The notes below the pieces were generated by a model. That model made no database searches and was not told the DNA's origin. It saw only the letters and a list, made by a program, of their open reading frames with translations. The translations under genes and the position numbers were made by a program. Below are positions 52,148 to 61,216 of a stretch of DNA of 64,000 nt, in pieces. The stretch is from the NCBI GenBank assembly GCA_026625625.1, contig CP113055.1, positions 1,428,501-1,492,500 on the forward strand, given 5' to 3'. The DNA comes from Blastomonas sp. SL216. Lineage in GTDB: Bacteria; Pseudomonadota; Alphaproteobacteria; Sphingomonadales; Sphingomonadaceae. Within the stretch, counting starts at the first letter, position 1. Each line of letters begins with the position of its first letter.

Positions 52148-54985
52148 ATGATCGCTTCCCTAAACTTTCCAGCCCTGCATGCAAGCCATAGCGCGATCTG
52201 GTTCGCGCATCCGGGCGAGCCTGCGGTGCGCATCTCCAAGGGCGAAGCGATCAGCCGCGCGGCGGAGACTCCGCTGATCATGCTCAACGCGCCTCTGGTG
52301 GCGCAGCGCCTGGGCTATCCCGAGCTTTCGGGCCTCGATCTGCTCGAGCTGTTCGCGTTCATCCACCCCGCCCAGTTCATGGTGCCGACGCCGATGGGGC
52401 TGGTGCGCGCACTCAAACTCCCTTTCCCCTTCAGGGGGGAGGGTCGGGGAGGGGGGCACGCGCCGGAACTCGCGTTGCAGTCCCCTCTCCCAACCCTCTC
52501 CCCTGAAGGAGAGAGGGCGGATAGTCCCCTCCCCGAATCCGCCATTCCGGCCCTGCTCCATGCCGCCGCCGAGGCGCTGATCGCGACGCTGGAGCGGCCC
52601 GACTGGCCGCAGCGCGAAGGGGCGTGGACCGGGCTGCAGGCGCTGGCGCGGCTGCGCTGGCCATGGGCGGGCGTTGCTTCAAAAGCGTTGAAACAGCCCG
52701 AAAAGGCCGAACGCTGGCTGTTCTCGCGGCTACCCGAATGGGAGGAGCAGCAGCCCCGCCCGCAACCCCGCCAGATCACGCTCGCCGAAGCCGATGCCGA
52801 AGCGCAGCTCGAGGCGCTGACCGGCACGGGGGCGGAGCGGCGCGAAGGCCAGCGACAGTTCGCGCGCACCGCCGCGCACATCTTTGCCCCGCGCGAAAAG
52901 CGGCAGGAGCCGCACATGCTGCTGGCAGAAGCGGGAACCGGCATCGGCAAGACCTTGGGCTATCTCGCCCCCGCCTCGCTCTGGTCGCATGGCGCGGGCG
53001 GCACGGTGTGGATTTCCACCTATACCAAGGCGCTGCAGCGGCAATTGTCGCGCGAGACCGAGCGCATCTACGGCTCCGAGGCCGATTTCCGCAAACGCGT
53101 GGTCATCCGCAAGGGCCGCGAGAATTATCTGTGCCTGCTCAACCTTGAAGATGCCCTGCAGGGCGGTTTCCAGAACCGTGCCGCCGTGCTGGCGCAGCTG
53201 GTCGCGCGCTGGGCCGCGTACAGCCGCGATGGCGATATGATCGGCGGCGATCTGCCCGGCTGGCTGACCACGCTCTTCCGGCGCGCGGGCGTCACCGCGC
53301 TCACCGACCGGCGCGGCGAGTGCGTCTATGCCGGCTGCCCGCACTATCGCAAATGCTTCATCGAGCATGCCGCGCGCTCGAGCCAGAATGCCGATCTCGT
53401 CATCGCCAACCATGCGCTGGTGATGGTCAACGCGGCGCGCGCGCGCGAGCAGCAGGGCCGCCCGACGCGGATCATCTTTGACGAGGGCCATCATCTGCAC
53501 GATGCCGCCGATTCGATGTTCGCGGTGGCGCTGACCGGCCAGGAAACGGTCGAGATGCGCCGATGGGTGATGGGGCCGGAGGGCAAGTCGCGCGGACGCA
53601 GGCGGGGCCTGGCCGCGCGCCTGTCCGATGTCGCGTCCTATGACGAGCTGGGCGGCCGCGCGATCGAGGCGGCACGGATCGCCGCAGAGGCGCTGCCCGG
53701 CGAAGGCTGGCTCGCGCGCATCCGCGAAGGCGCGCCTTCGGGCGAGATCGAACAGCTGCTCGCCGCGATCCGGGGCACCGTCTATGCGCGCGACGAGAGC
53801 GGGGCGGAGGATGCCGGCTATGGCCTGGAGACCGAGCTTGCCGAACTCGATGGTCCGCTGATCGCCGCCGCGCTCGATGCCGCCCGCGCGATCGATGCGC
53901 TGCACGGGCCGCTGGTCGCGCTTGGGCGGCGGCTGGAAGTGCTGACCGAAGACCCGCCCGACTGGCTCGACGGCCAGGCGCGCGCGCGCATCGAAGGGGC
54001 GCTGGCATCGCTCGGCTGGCGGATCGACCTGCTCGCCGCCTGGGCCGCGCTGCTGGGGCGCATCGGCGGGCCGACCGATCCCGATTTCGTCGACTGGCTG
54101 GCGCTCGACCGGGTGGAGGGGCGCGAATATGACATGGGGCTGCACCGCCGCTGGCTCGACCCCGGCAAGCCGCTGGCCGAGGCCGTGATCAAGCCCGCGC
54201 ATGGCGTGCTGGTGACCTCTGCCACGTTGAAGGCGGGCGAGGACTGGGGCCCTGCCCTCACCCGCACCGGCGCGGTGCATCTGGAAAAGACGCCCGAACT
54301 GTTCGAGGCGCGCAGCCCGTTCGACTATGCGACCCAGGCCGAGGTGCTGATCGTCACCGACGTCAGGAAAGGCGACATGGCCGGGCTTGCCGGAGCCTAT
54401 GGGCGGCTGATCGAGGCCGCAGGCGGCGGCGCGCTCGGGCTGTTCACCGCGATCAAGCGGCTGCGCGCGGTGCATGGCCGCATCGCCGACCGGCTCGCGC
54501 AATCGGGGCTGCCGCTTTACGCGCAGCATGTCGACCCGATGGAAACGGGGACGCTGGTCGATATTTTCCGCGACGATCCGCGCGCCTCGCTGCTGGGCAC
54601 CGACAGCTTGCGCGACGGGGTGGATGTGCCCGGCGACTCGCTGCGGCTGGTGATCATGGAGGGCGTGCCCTGGCCCAAGCCCGATATCCTGCACCGCGCC
54701 CGGCGCGCGGCGGGCGGCGGCACGAAATATGACGACATGATCATCCGCGCGCGGCTGGCCCAGGCGTTCGGGCGACTGATCCGCCGCGCCGATGATCGCG
54801 GGCGTTTCGTCATGCTCTCTTCGGCCTTCCCGTCGCGCCTGCTCAGCGCCTTCCCGCCGGGCACGCCAGTGCGACGCGTGACGCTTTCCGAAGCTTTACA
54901 AGCGGTGCAATCTGGCGTTTCTGCGCAGGCGAACCAGGGCGCGCGATTCGATCCCGTGACGGGATCGGGGGGAGAGATGCAATGA
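52148..54985 (+). CDS. DinG/XPD-type ATP-dependent DNA helicase with embedded repeat
   Basis: The 945-aa superfamily 2 helicase has Walker A AEAGTGIGKT (residues 259-268) and the DEAH-like box FDEGHH. Iron-sulfur cysteines appear in YLCLLN and ECVYAGCPHYRKCF, as in XPD/DinG. C-terminal motifs include SATLKAGEDW, GTDSLRDGVDVPG and AQAFGRLIRR. It unwinds DNA in repair or R-loop resolution. The ATG at 52148 is 43 bases from the divergent lysK start. Residues about 90-130 derive from an inserted palindromic repeat. It overlaps the SixA-like gene (ATGA). Confidence 0.93.
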   Translation: MIASLNFPALHASHSAIWFAHPGEPAVRISKGEAISRAAETPLIMLNAPLVAQRLGYPELSGLDLLELFAFIHPAQFMVPTPMGLVRALKLPFPFRGEGRGGGHAPELALQSPLPTLSPEGERADSPLPESAIPALLHAAAEALIATLERPDWPQREGAWTGLQALARLRWPWAGVASKALKQPEKAERWLFSRLPEWEEQQPRPQPRQITLAEADAEAQLEALTGTGAERREGQRQFARTAAHIFAPREKRQEPHMLLAEAGTGIGKTLGYLAPASLWSHGAGGTVWISTYTKALQRQLSRETERIYGSEADFRKRVVIRKGRENYLCLLNLEDALQGGFQNRAAVLAQLVARWAAYSRDGDMIGGDLPGWLTTLFRRAGVTALTDRRGECVYAGCPHYRKCFIEHAARSSQNADLVIANHALVMVNAARAREQQGRPTRIIFDEGHHLHDAADSMFAVALTGQETVEMRRWVMGPEGKSRGRRRGLAARLSDVASYDELGGRAIEAARIAAEALPGEGWLARIREGAPSGEIEQLLAAIRGTVYARDESGAEDAGYGLETELAELDGPLIAAALDAARAIDALHGPLVALGRRLEVLTEDPPDWLDGQARARIEGALASLGWRIDLLAAWAALLGRIGGPTDPDFVDWLALDRVEGREYDMGLHRRWLDPGKPLAEAVIKPAHGVLVTSATLKAGEDWGPALTRTGAVHLEKTPELFEARSPFDYATQAEVLIVTDVRKGDMAGLAGAYGRLIEAAGGGALGLFTAIKRLRAVHGRIADRLAQSGLPLYAQHVDPMETGTLVDIFRDDPRASLLGTDSLRDGVDVPGDSLRLVIMEGVPWPKPDILHRARRAAGGGTKYDDMIIRARLAQAFGRLIRRADDRGRFVMLSSAFPSRLLSAFPPGTPVRRVTLSEALQAVQSGVSAQANQGARFDPVTGSGGEMQ
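52424..52540. repeat. palindromic repeat inserted in frame in the helicase gene
   Basis: Two inverted copies of a GC-rich unit (CCCCTTCAGGGG core plus GAGGGTCGGGGAGGGG, and in reverse CCCAACCCTCTCCCCTGAAGG) flank about 25 bases. The encoded peptide (such as SPLPTLSPEGERADSPLPE) is low-complexity and typical of translated intergenic repeats. The reading frame stays open through it. A related-style hairpin lies at 59777-59806. Confidence 0.75.
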
Positions 54986-55527
54986 AAAGGCTGACCTTGC
55001 TGCGGCACGCCAAATCGGACTGGCTGGACCGCAGCCTGCGCGATTTCGACCGTCCGCTCAACGCGCGCGGGATGAAGGGTGCCAAGGCCATGGGGCTGTA
55101 CGCGGCCGAGAAGAAGATGGTGTTCGACGCCGTCGTCGCCTCGCCCGCCGTGCGCGTGACCGAAACGATCGACCATTTCGAAGCCGCTTATGGCCAGACG
55201 CTGCACCCCGATTGGGACCGCCGCATCTACCTCGCCTCGTCGGTGACGCTGATCGACGTGCTGCGCGGCGTCGATGACAGCGCGAACCATGTACTGATGG
55301 TGGGGCACAATCCGGGGCTCGAGGATCTGGTGTTCGATCTTGTCCCCGATGACGGTTCCAGCCCGTTGCGCGATGTGGTGGAGGAGAAGTTCCCCACCGC
55401 CGCGCTCGCCATCATGGAACTGGGCATCGATCGCTGGGCCGATCTGGACAACCGCACCGCCAGGCTGATCGAAGTGACCCGCCCGCGCGATCTGGACCCC
55501 GATCTGGGGCCGCAGGACGACGACTGA
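54982..55527 (+). CDS. SixA-like histidine phosphatase
   Basis: The 181-aa histidine phosphatase family protein has RHA at LTLLRHAKSDW (phosphohistidine site), ASPAVRVTETIDHF, and the second catalytic His in VLMVGHNPGLEDL. The small size and this sequence fit the SixA branch, which dephosphorylates phosphohistidine proteins such as NPr or HPt domains. It overlaps the helicase gene as ATGA and is followed after four bases by a GNAT gene. Confidence 0.9.
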   Translation: MKRLTLLRHAKSDWLDRSLRDFDRPLNARGMKGAKAMGLYAAEKKMVFDAVVASPAVRVTETIDHFEAAYGQTLHPDWDRRIYLASSVTLIDVLRGVDDSANHVLMVGHNPGLEDLVFDLVPDDGSSPLRDVVEEKFPTAALAIMELGIDRWADLDNRTARLIEVTRPRDLDPDLGPQDDD

Positions 55528-55531
55528 CATC

Positions 55532-56062
55532 ATGGCAACGACACTGCCCGAAACCCGCCTGCGCCGCGCGGGGCCGGACGATGCTGCCAAGCTGGCGCTG
55601 CTGGGTTCTGCGACCTTCCTCACCGCCTTTGCGCATGACCATCCCGGGCAGGCGCTGATCGATCATTGCGCGATCGAGCATGGCGCAGCGCGCTATGCCG
55701 GATGGCTGGACAAGCCCGCTTACGCCTTCTGGCTGATCGAGACCCTGATCGGCGCGCCGGTTGGCTATGCGATGCTGAGCCCGCCTGAACTGGACATCAG
55801 CCCCGATCCGGGCGCGGTGGAACTCAAGCGCATCTATGCCCTGTCCGGCTGGCAGGGCGCAGGTCTGGGGCAGCGGCTGATGGAAGCCGTGATCGACGAG
55901 GCGCGCGCACGCGGCGCGCCGTCGCTGTACCTGTGCGTCTATACCAACAATCCCGATGCGCAGCGCTTCTACGCCCGGTTCGGGTTCGAGAAGGTCGGGC
56001 AGCAGCAATTCATGACCGGCAACGTGCCGTTCACCGACTGGATCATGCGCAAGGCGCTGTAA
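55532..56062 (+). CDS. GNAT family N-acetyltransferase
   Basis: The 176-aa product has GNAT motif A, LKRIYALSGWQGAGLGQRLM (acetyl-CoA pyrophosphate loop QGAGLG), and motif B, LYLCVYTNNPDAQRFYARFGFEKVG. The substrate is unknown. It is the third gene of helicase, SixA-like, GNAT, and converges with merR ten bases away. Confidence 0.9.
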   Translation: MATTLPETRLRRAGPDDAAKLALLGSATFLTAFAHDHPGQALIDHCAIEHGAARYAGWLDKPAYAFWLIETLIGAPVGYAMLSPPELDISPDPGAVELKRIYALSGWQGAGLGQRLMEAVIDEARARGAPSLYLCVYTNNPDAQRFYARFGFEKVGQQQFMTGNVPFTDWIMRKAL

Positions 56063-56071
56063 GCTTCCGGA

Positions 56072-56446
56072 TCAGGCGCTGGCGAGCGCTGCTGCCAATC
56101 GGTCGCGAATGGCGCGCAGGCCCTGGATGTCCACCGAAGAACCCGTCGGTGCAGCCGAGGGTGCGGGCGCCGGTGTTGCCGGGGCCTTGCCCGCCAGATA
56201 CTGGCGCGCGCCGCGTACGGTGAATCCCTCGCGGTTGAGCAGCCGATCGATCGTGCGCAGCATCTCGACATCCTCTGGCCGGTAATAGCGGCGGCCACCC
56301 GCGCGCTTCAACGGCTTGATCGTGTCGAACTGCGCCTCCCAATAGCGCAGGATATGCGGCTTGACCCCCAGCTCGGTCGAAACCTCGCCGATGGTGCGCA
56401 TCGCACCTTCGGCCTTGCTGGCCGGGGGCGAGAGCGGATCAGTCAC
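56072..56446 (-). CDS. MerR family transcriptional regulator
   Basis: The 124-aa product has a MerR winged helix ([22 protein letters not shown], then [15 protein letters not shown]) and a short Ala/Pro linker with a helical tail. There is no metal-binding cysteine set, so it is not a metal sensor of the MerR type. Its start overlaps the end of ihfA by eight bases, the usual gene pair in alphaproteobacteria. A later ATG (56401) would remove 15 residues. Confidence 0.9.
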   Translation of the reverse strand: MTDPLSPPASKAEGAMRTIGEVSTELGVKPHILRYWEAQFDTIKPLKRAGGRRYYRPEDVEMLRTIDRLLNREGFTVRGARQYLAGKAPATPAPAPSAAPTGSSVDIQGLRAIRDRLAAALASA

Positions 56447-56738
56447 CCGCCATGATCCTTTCCTTCATGATCTGGCTGGCGCGGAAGGTGAGCACGCGGC
56501 GCGGCGTGATCGGCACTTCAACCCCGGTCTTGGGATTGCGCCCTACCCGCTCGCCCTTGTCGCGCAGCAAGAAGGTGCCGAAGCCGGAGATTTTCACGTT
56601 CTCGCCGCGCTCCAGCGCATCGGTCATGTGGTTGAGCACCGATTCCACCATTTGTGCGGCATCGGCGCGCGACAGGCCGAGCTGATGGTTGATTGTGTCG
56701 GCCAGATCGGCCCTGGTCAAAGTCCCCACCGAACGCAT
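56439..56738 (-). CDS. ihfA: integration host factor alpha subunit
   Basis: The 99-aa HU/IHF fold protein contains [45 protein letters not shown] and [19 protein letters not shown]. The tip of the beta arm (GRNPKTG) intercalates into the DNA minor groove and bends it. As IhfA it pairs with IhfB. AGGAG lies about eight bases before the ATG at 56738, and a possible promoter (TTGCCA, 17 bases, TACTCT on the minus strand) lies just upstream. It follows fabH. Confidence 0.95.
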   Translation of the reverse strand: MRSVGTLTRADLADTINHQLGLSRADAAQMVESVLNHMTDALERGENVKISGFGTFLLRDKGERVGRNPKTGVEVPITPRRVLTFRASQIMKERIMAGD

Positions 56739-56856
56739 CGCCCCGTCTCCTAACCCGCTAAGGCGCGGAGAGTAGCGGATCGGCGATATAATGGCAAATC
56801 GGGGCTATGTAAAAACAGTGCGAATTGAGCGCATTGAACGACAAAATTGCGTGAGG

Positions 56857-57849
56857 TTAATAGCGGACTACGGCCGCACCCCAGGTAAGCCCGCCACCCA
56901 TCGCTTCCAGCACCAGAAGGTCGCCGCGCTTGATCCTGCCATCGCGCACCGCGGTGTCGAGCGCCAGCGGGACCGAGGCAGCCGATGTATTGGCATGCTG
57001 ATCGACAGTGACCACCACCTTTTCGGGCGACAGGTTCAGCTTGCGCGCGGTCGCATCGAGGATGCGGGCATTGGCCTGGTGCGGCACCACCCAGTCGACA
57101 TCGGCGCTGGTCATCCCGACGCGGTGCAGCACCTGCTCCATCACTTCTGCGAGATTGACGACTGCATGGCGGAACACCTCGCGCCCCTTCATCCGCACCT
57201 TGCCGACCGTGCCGGTGGTGGAAGGTCCACCGTCGACATAGAGCAGGTCGTGATGGCGGCCATCGGCATGCAGTTCTGTGGTCAGGATACCGCGCGGCGC
57301 GGAATCATCGGCTTCCGACGTCTCCAGGCCCAGCACGACTGCGCCCGCGCCATCGCCAAACAGCACGCAGGTGCCACGATCTTCCCAGTCGAGAATGCGG
57401 CTGAAGGTCTCTGCGCCGATCACCAGCGCCTTGCGCGCCATGCCGGTGCGCAGCATGCTGTCAGCGACGCTGAGCGCATAGAGAAAGCCCGAGCAGACCG
57501 CTGCGACATCAAATGCCATGCCGCCGGTCATGCCGATGGCGGCCTGCACCTTGGTCGCGGTCGCGGGGAAGGTGTGGTCGGGCGTGGCCGTTGCGAGCAC
57601 GATCAGGTCGATATCCGCGCCCTTGAGGTCGGCTGCCGCCAGCGCTGCGCGTGCCGCGCCAATCGCCAGCGTTCCGGTGGTCTCTTCCGGCGCGGCAATA
57701 TAACGCGCCTTGATGCCGGTGCGCTCGGTAATCCATTCGTCCGAGGTATCGACGGTTTCGGCCAGTTCGGCATTGGTGACCCGTCTGGCGGGCAGCGCCG
57801 ATCCCGTGCCCAGAATGACACTGCGTTCTGCCGGGCCTTGATGGTTCAT
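56857..57849 (-). CDS. fabH: beta-ketoacyl-ACP synthase III
   Basis: The 330-aa product starts fatty acid synthesis by condensing acetyl-CoA with malonyl-ACP. The catalytic Cys119 lies in [13 protein letters not shown], the His in [11 protein letters not shown] and the Asn in QHANTSAAS, the complete Cys-His-Asn triad. It overlaps the plsX stop (ATGA). It is part of rpmF-plsX-fabH-ihfA-merR. Confidence 0.97.
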   Translation of the reverse strand: MNHQGPAERSVILGTGSALPARRVTNAELAETVDTSDEWITERTGIKARYIAAPEETTGTLAIGAARAALAAADLKGADIDLIVLATATPDHTFPATATKVQAAIGMTGGMAFDVAAVCSGFLYALSVADSMLRTGMARKALVIGAETFSRILDWEDRGTCVLFGDGAGAVVLGLETSEADDSAPRGILTTELHADGRHHDLLYVDGGPSTTGTVGKVRMKGREVFRHAVVNLAEVMEQVLHRVGMTSADVDWVVPHQANARILDATARKLNLSPEKVVVTVDQHANTSAASVPLALDTAVRDGRIKRGDLLVLEAMGGGLTWGAAVVRY

Positions 57850-58922
57850 TTGGGAAATTCGCCCGATCCGTTGGAGGCGACGCCGTTGCTGGCGATCGCG
57901 CTGGTATCAAAATCCTTGAGCACATCGCCGATGCGCTGGGTGATATTGTCCTCGACCAGCCGTGCGGCGACCTCGACCGCATTGGCCACGCCCTTGATGC
58001 TGGCCGATCCATGGCTTTTCACCACAACGCCGTTCAGCCCCAGGAACACCGCGCCATTATGGTTGTTGGGATCGAGATGGTGCTTCAGCAGTTCGGTCGC
58101 CGGGCGCGAGATCAGGAAGCCGATCTTGGATCGGAGCGAGGACTGGAAGCTGCGCTTGAGCAGGTCGGTGACGAAGCGCGCGGTGCCTTCCAATGCCTTC
58201 AGCGCGATATTGCCGGAAAAGCCGTCGGTCACGACGACATCGACATCGCCGCGCGAGATCTTGTCCGCCTCGGTAAAGCCCTGGAAATGCATCGGCAGAT
58301 GCGTGGCCGCGCGCAGGGCAGCCGCGGCATCGCGCAGCGCTTCGGTGCCTTTGGATTCCTCGGTGCCGATATTGAGCAGCCCGGTGCGGGGCTTTTCGAA
58401 GCCGAAGATGATCTGCGAATAGACCGCGCCCATGATCGCGAACTGCACCAGATTGCGCGCGTCGCATTCGGTGTTCGCGCCCAGGTCGAGCATCACCATG
58501 TCGGTGTCTTCGAGCGTCGGCAGCAGCGCGGCGAGCGCGGGCCGGTCGATGCCGGGCATCGTGCGCAAAGCCAGTTTGGACATCGCCATCAGCGCGCCGG
58601 TGTTGCCGGCGCTGACAGCAGCGCTGCAATCACCGGACTTCACCGCCTGGATGGCGAGGCCCATCGACGAGTTCTTGGACTTGCGCAGCGCCTGGCTCGG
58701 CTTGTCCTCACCCTTCACCACCTCTTCGGTGTGAAGGATTTCGGACGCAGCGCGCAGATTGGGGTGATTATCCAGGCCTGCCTTGATCTGCTGTTCGTCG
58801 CCGACCAGCAGAAAGGTGAAGCTGTCATGGCGGTGGCGAGCCTCGGCCGCCCCACCCAGCATCACGCGCACGCCTTCATCACCGCCCATCGCATCAATCG
58901 CGATCCGCGGCTTCATCGGCAC
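57846..58922 (-). CDS. plsX: phosphate acyltransferase PlsX
   Basis: The 358-aa product converts acyl-ACP to acyl-phosphate for phospholipid synthesis. Family blocks: [38 protein letters not shown] and [18 protein letters not shown] keep the GTG start at 58922 because GGGGGA lies seven bases before it; the ATG two codons later is 13 bases away. It lies between rpmF and fabH. Confidence 0.96.
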   Translation of the reverse strand: MPMKPRIAIDAMGGDEGVRVMLGGAAEARHRHDSFTFLLVGDEQQIKAGLDNHPNLRAASEILHTEEVVKGEDKPSQALRKSKNSSMGLAIQAVKSGDCSAAVSAGNTGALMAMSKLALRTMPGIDRPALAALLPTLEDTDMVMLDLGANTECDARNLVQFAIMGAVYSQIIFGFEKPRTGLLNIGTEESKGTEALRDAAAALRAATHLPMHFQGFTEADKISRGDVDVVVTDGFSGNIALKALEGTARFVTDLLKRSFQSSLRSKIGFLISRPATELLKHHLDPNNHNGAVFLGLNGVVVKSHGSASIKGVANAVEVAARLVEDNITQRIGDVLKDFDTSAIASNGVASNGSGEFPK

Positions 58923-58965
58923 CGGTTAATCCCCCTGAAAAAGTGCAAAGACCGTCTGAAAAGGA

Positions 58966-59142
58966 TCAGGCGACTTCGAGCACCTCACGGCCGTTATAAT
59001 GGCCGCATGCGCCGCAGACATGGTGCGGGCGCTTCAGTTCACCACAGTTGGAGCATTCGCTGAACGCATCGATGGTCAGCGAATCGTGGCTGCGACGCAT
59101 GCCACGCTTGGAGGGCGAAGTTTTTCTCTTAGGAACAGCCAT
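58966..59142 (-). CDS. rpmF: 50S ribosomal protein L32
   Basis: The 58-aa product starts [20 protein letters not shown] and has the zinc ribbon pair CSNCGE and CGACGH (four cysteines), so it is the C+ form of L32. It is a component of the large ribosomal subunit near the peptidyl transferase centre. It is the first gene of rpmF-plsX-fabH-ihfA-merR and is divergent from the MAPEG gene. Confidence 0.97.
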   Translation of the reverse strand: MAVPKRKTSPSKRGMRRSHDSLTIDAFSECSNCGELKRPHHVCGACGHYNGREVLEVA

Positions 59143-59361
59143 GGCAGCCTGCTTACCTTAAATTGCTTGTCAATCAATGCGATGCTGCCAGGTCATTCCA
59201 TCAGGAAGCGACTGGCGCGGCCTGACGGGAGAGCGACAAGGCCCATTCGCGTGCGAAGGCGGGGCTATAGCGAAAATATCGTGCGTTGCAAGCTTTGTCG
59301 CGCTAATCCGCCACCGAAAGCGCCGCTGCGATGAGCCGGTGCACCAGAGGGGACGAACCAC

Positions 59362-59760
59362 ATGAACCTGCCGCTGACACTGACCATGGCCGCTGCCGCC
59401 GGATTGATCAACATCTGGCTCGCCATCCGCATCGGCCAGGTGCGCACCAGCCAGAAGGTGAGCGTGGGCGACGGCGGCAATGAATTCGTCATCCGCCGCA
59501 TGCGCGCGCAGGCCAATTTCGTCGAGTTCACGCCCTTCGTGCTGATCCTGATCGGCGCACTGGAATGCTCTGGCTATGCCGCAACCTGGCTGTGGGTGGT
59601 CGGCATCGTCTACATGATCGGCCGCCTGGCGCATGGCCTTGGCATGGATGGCGGCGCGTTCGGCATCGGCCGCACGCTCGGCACGATCACGACGCTGCTG
59701 ACGCTGCTCGGCCTTTCCGGCTATGCGGTCTATGTCGCGAGCGTGCTGCCGGTGGCTTGA
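59362..59760 (+). CDS. MAPEG family membrane protein
   Basis: The 132-aa product has four hydrophobic helices and the MAPEG pattern FVIRRMRAQANFVEFTPFVLILIG, including the conserved Arg and Glu region near helix 2. Members are glutathione- or lipid-related membrane enzymes; the bacterial substrate is unknown. It is a single gene, ending at a symmetrical hairpin terminator. Confidence 0.88.
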   Translation: MNLPLTLTMAAAAGLINIWLAIRIGQVRTSQKVSVGDGGNEFVIRRMRAQANFVEFTPFVLILIGALECSGYAATWLWVVGIVYMIGRLAHGLGMDGGAFGIGRTLGTITTLLTLLGLSGYAVYVASVLPVA

Positions 59761-59776
59761 GGGGCGCGCCGCCCCA

Positions 59777-59806
59777 CTCTCCCCTGCCGCTTGCGGGAGG
59801 GGAGAG
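59777..59806. terminator. bidirectional hairpin / repeat between convergent genes
   Basis: CTCTCCCC-TG-CCGC, TT, GCGG-GA-GGGGAGAG form a nearly perfect 14-bp stem with a two-base mismatch, between the MAPEG (plus) and MBL (minus) stop codons. It resembles the GC-rich intergenic repeat found inside the helicase gene. Confidence 0.65.
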
Positions 59807-59808
59807 AG

Positions 59809-60486
59809 TTAAGCCAGCACGTGGTCCGCGACGAAGCCGTTGCGCTGGCGCTCGAAACCGAAATTGCTGGTAGGCCCATGGCCAGGCACGAACACCGTGT
59901 CATTGCCCAGCGGCCAGAGCTTCTGGGTGATCGAATCGATCAGGTCCTGGTGATTGCCGCGCGGAAAATCGGTGCGGCCGATCGATCCCTGGAACAGCAC
60001 ATCGCCCACGATCGCGAGCTTCGACGGCGCGTGGTGAAACACGATGTGCCCCGGCGTGTGCCCCGGGCAATGGATAACGTCGAGCACCAGATTGCCGACG
60101 GTGACGGTATCGCCATCCTTCAGCCAGCGATCGGGCTCGAACACCGATCCGGCAATCCCATAATTGCGGCCATCGTCATCGAGCCGCGAGATCCAGAACC
60201 GGTCTTCCTCATGCGGCCCCTCGATGGTGAGGCCGAGTTCCTTCGCCAGCGTGCCGGTCTCGCCGCAATGGTCGATATGGCCATGCGTCACCAGCAGCTT
60301 TTCCAGCGTAACCCCGGCCTGTGCCACCGCGGCCTTGAGCTTGGGCAGATCGCCACCCGGATCGACCAGCGCCCCCTTCATCGTCTCGGTGCACCAGAAC
60401 AATGTGCAGTTCTGCTGCAGCGGCGTCACCGGAATGATCGCGGCACGAAGCGGCGGCTGGGCGGGATTTGCGGATGCGTCGGTCAT
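59809..60486 (-). CDS. MBL fold metallo-hydrolase (glyoxalase II-like)
   Basis: The 225-aa metallo-beta-lactamase fold protein has the zinc motif THGHIDHCGE, further ligands in CPGHTPGH and IVGDVLFQGSIGR, and a C-terminal GHGPTSNFG. This layout fits the short YcbL/GloB2-like hydroxyacylglutathione hydrolase group. Cytosolic. The start at ATG 60486 is the natural N-terminus. Confidence 0.9.
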   Translation of the reverse strand: MTDASANPAQPPLRAAIIPVTPLQQNCTLFWCTETMKGALVDPGGDLPKLKAAVAQAGVTLEKLLVTHGHIDHCGETGTLAKELGLTIEGPHEEDRFWISRLDDDGRNYGIAGSVFEPDRWLKDGDTVTVGNLVLDVIHCPGHTPGHIVFHHAPSKLAIVGDVLFQGSIGRTDFPRGNHQDLIDSITQKLWPLGNDTVFVPGHGPTSNFGFERQRNGFVADHVLA

Positions 60487-60523
60487 GCCAAGCTATGTGG
60501 CAAGGATGGCGGATGGGTGCAAG

Positions 60524-60907
60524 TCAGTCGTCTTCGATCGACCAGAGCGGTGCCTCGAGCGCTGTCGCGATTGCCCGGCGCAGCTTGGCGGCTCCGCGCG
60601 ACGCGCCGGATTCGATCTTGCTCAGCCAGACCTGGCTGCATCCGACCTTCGCCGCAAGTTCGGCCTGAGACAGGCCGCGATATTTGCGCCATGCGCCAAT
60701 CGGCGACATCTCGTCGTTGAGGATGAAAGCGAGCACTTCACCCGGCATGCCCCCCTCGCCCTGGCGGAGACGTTCGAGTTGGAGGGTGGCGGCGATCACA
60801 TCCTCGGCATCTTCGGCCAGTTCGCGCAGGCGCTCGAACTCGTCTGCGGTCAGCACGACCATCCTGGTGCCATCGGGCGCAGTAAAATGCTGCGGTTCGT
60901 ATCCCAT
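60524..60907 (-). CDS. XRE antitoxin with Phd-like N-terminus
   Basis: The 127-aa product has an N-terminal segment MVVLTADEFERLRELAEDAED that resembles Phd/YefM antitoxins. A C-terminal XRE helix-turn-helix follows (YRGLSQAELAAKVGCSQVWLSKIESG). It lies nine bases after the RelE-like toxin gene, so it is the second gene, as in HigBA-type systems. It is likely both a toxin neutraliser and an autoregulator. Confidence 0.85.
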   Translation of the reverse strand: MGYEPQHFTAPDGTRMVVLTADEFERLRELAEDAEDVIAATLQLERLRQGEGGMPGEVLAFILNDEMSPIGAWRKYRGLSQAELAAKVGCSQVWLSKIESGASRGAAKLRRAIATALEAPLWSIEDD

Positions 60908-60916
60908 TACCCAACC

Positions 60917-61180
60917 TCAATCATAAGCGCTGCCGCGCGAGGCGACCCGGACCACGTGCACGACAACCATGTCCTGGTTGAAGATCACCCGCCAATCGCC
61001 AACCCGCAAGCGCCAAAGCCGCTCTTCGCCCTGCAGCCGCTTGACCTGATTGGAAAGGCTGGCCGGGTCCTCTGCATATTGCGCCACCTTCGCCTGAATG
61101 CGTCTGGCGGTCGCATTGTCGATCGATCGCAGGGTCTTGAGCGCATCGCGGGCATAGATGATCTGACGCACGCCCAACAC
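60917..61180 (-). CDS. RelE/ParE family toxin
   Basis: The 87-aa product has a RelE-fold signature: YARDALKTLRSIDNATARRI at the N-terminus, then VKRLQGEERLWRLRVGDWRVIFNQ and a final VVRVASRGSAYD. RelE members cut mRNA on the ribosome; ParE members poison gyrase. The sequence of the C-terminal strand (WRLRVGDWRVIF, basic) favours the RelE mRNase type. The toxin precedes the antitoxin. Confidence 0.9.
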   Translation of the reverse strand: MLGVRQIIYARDALKTLRSIDNATARRIQAKVAQYAEDPASLSNQVKRLQGEERLWRLRVGDWRVIFNQDMVVVHVVRVASRGSAYD

Positions 61181-61216
61181 TATAACGAAACGTACAAAAA
61201 ACCAATAACCAATCGT

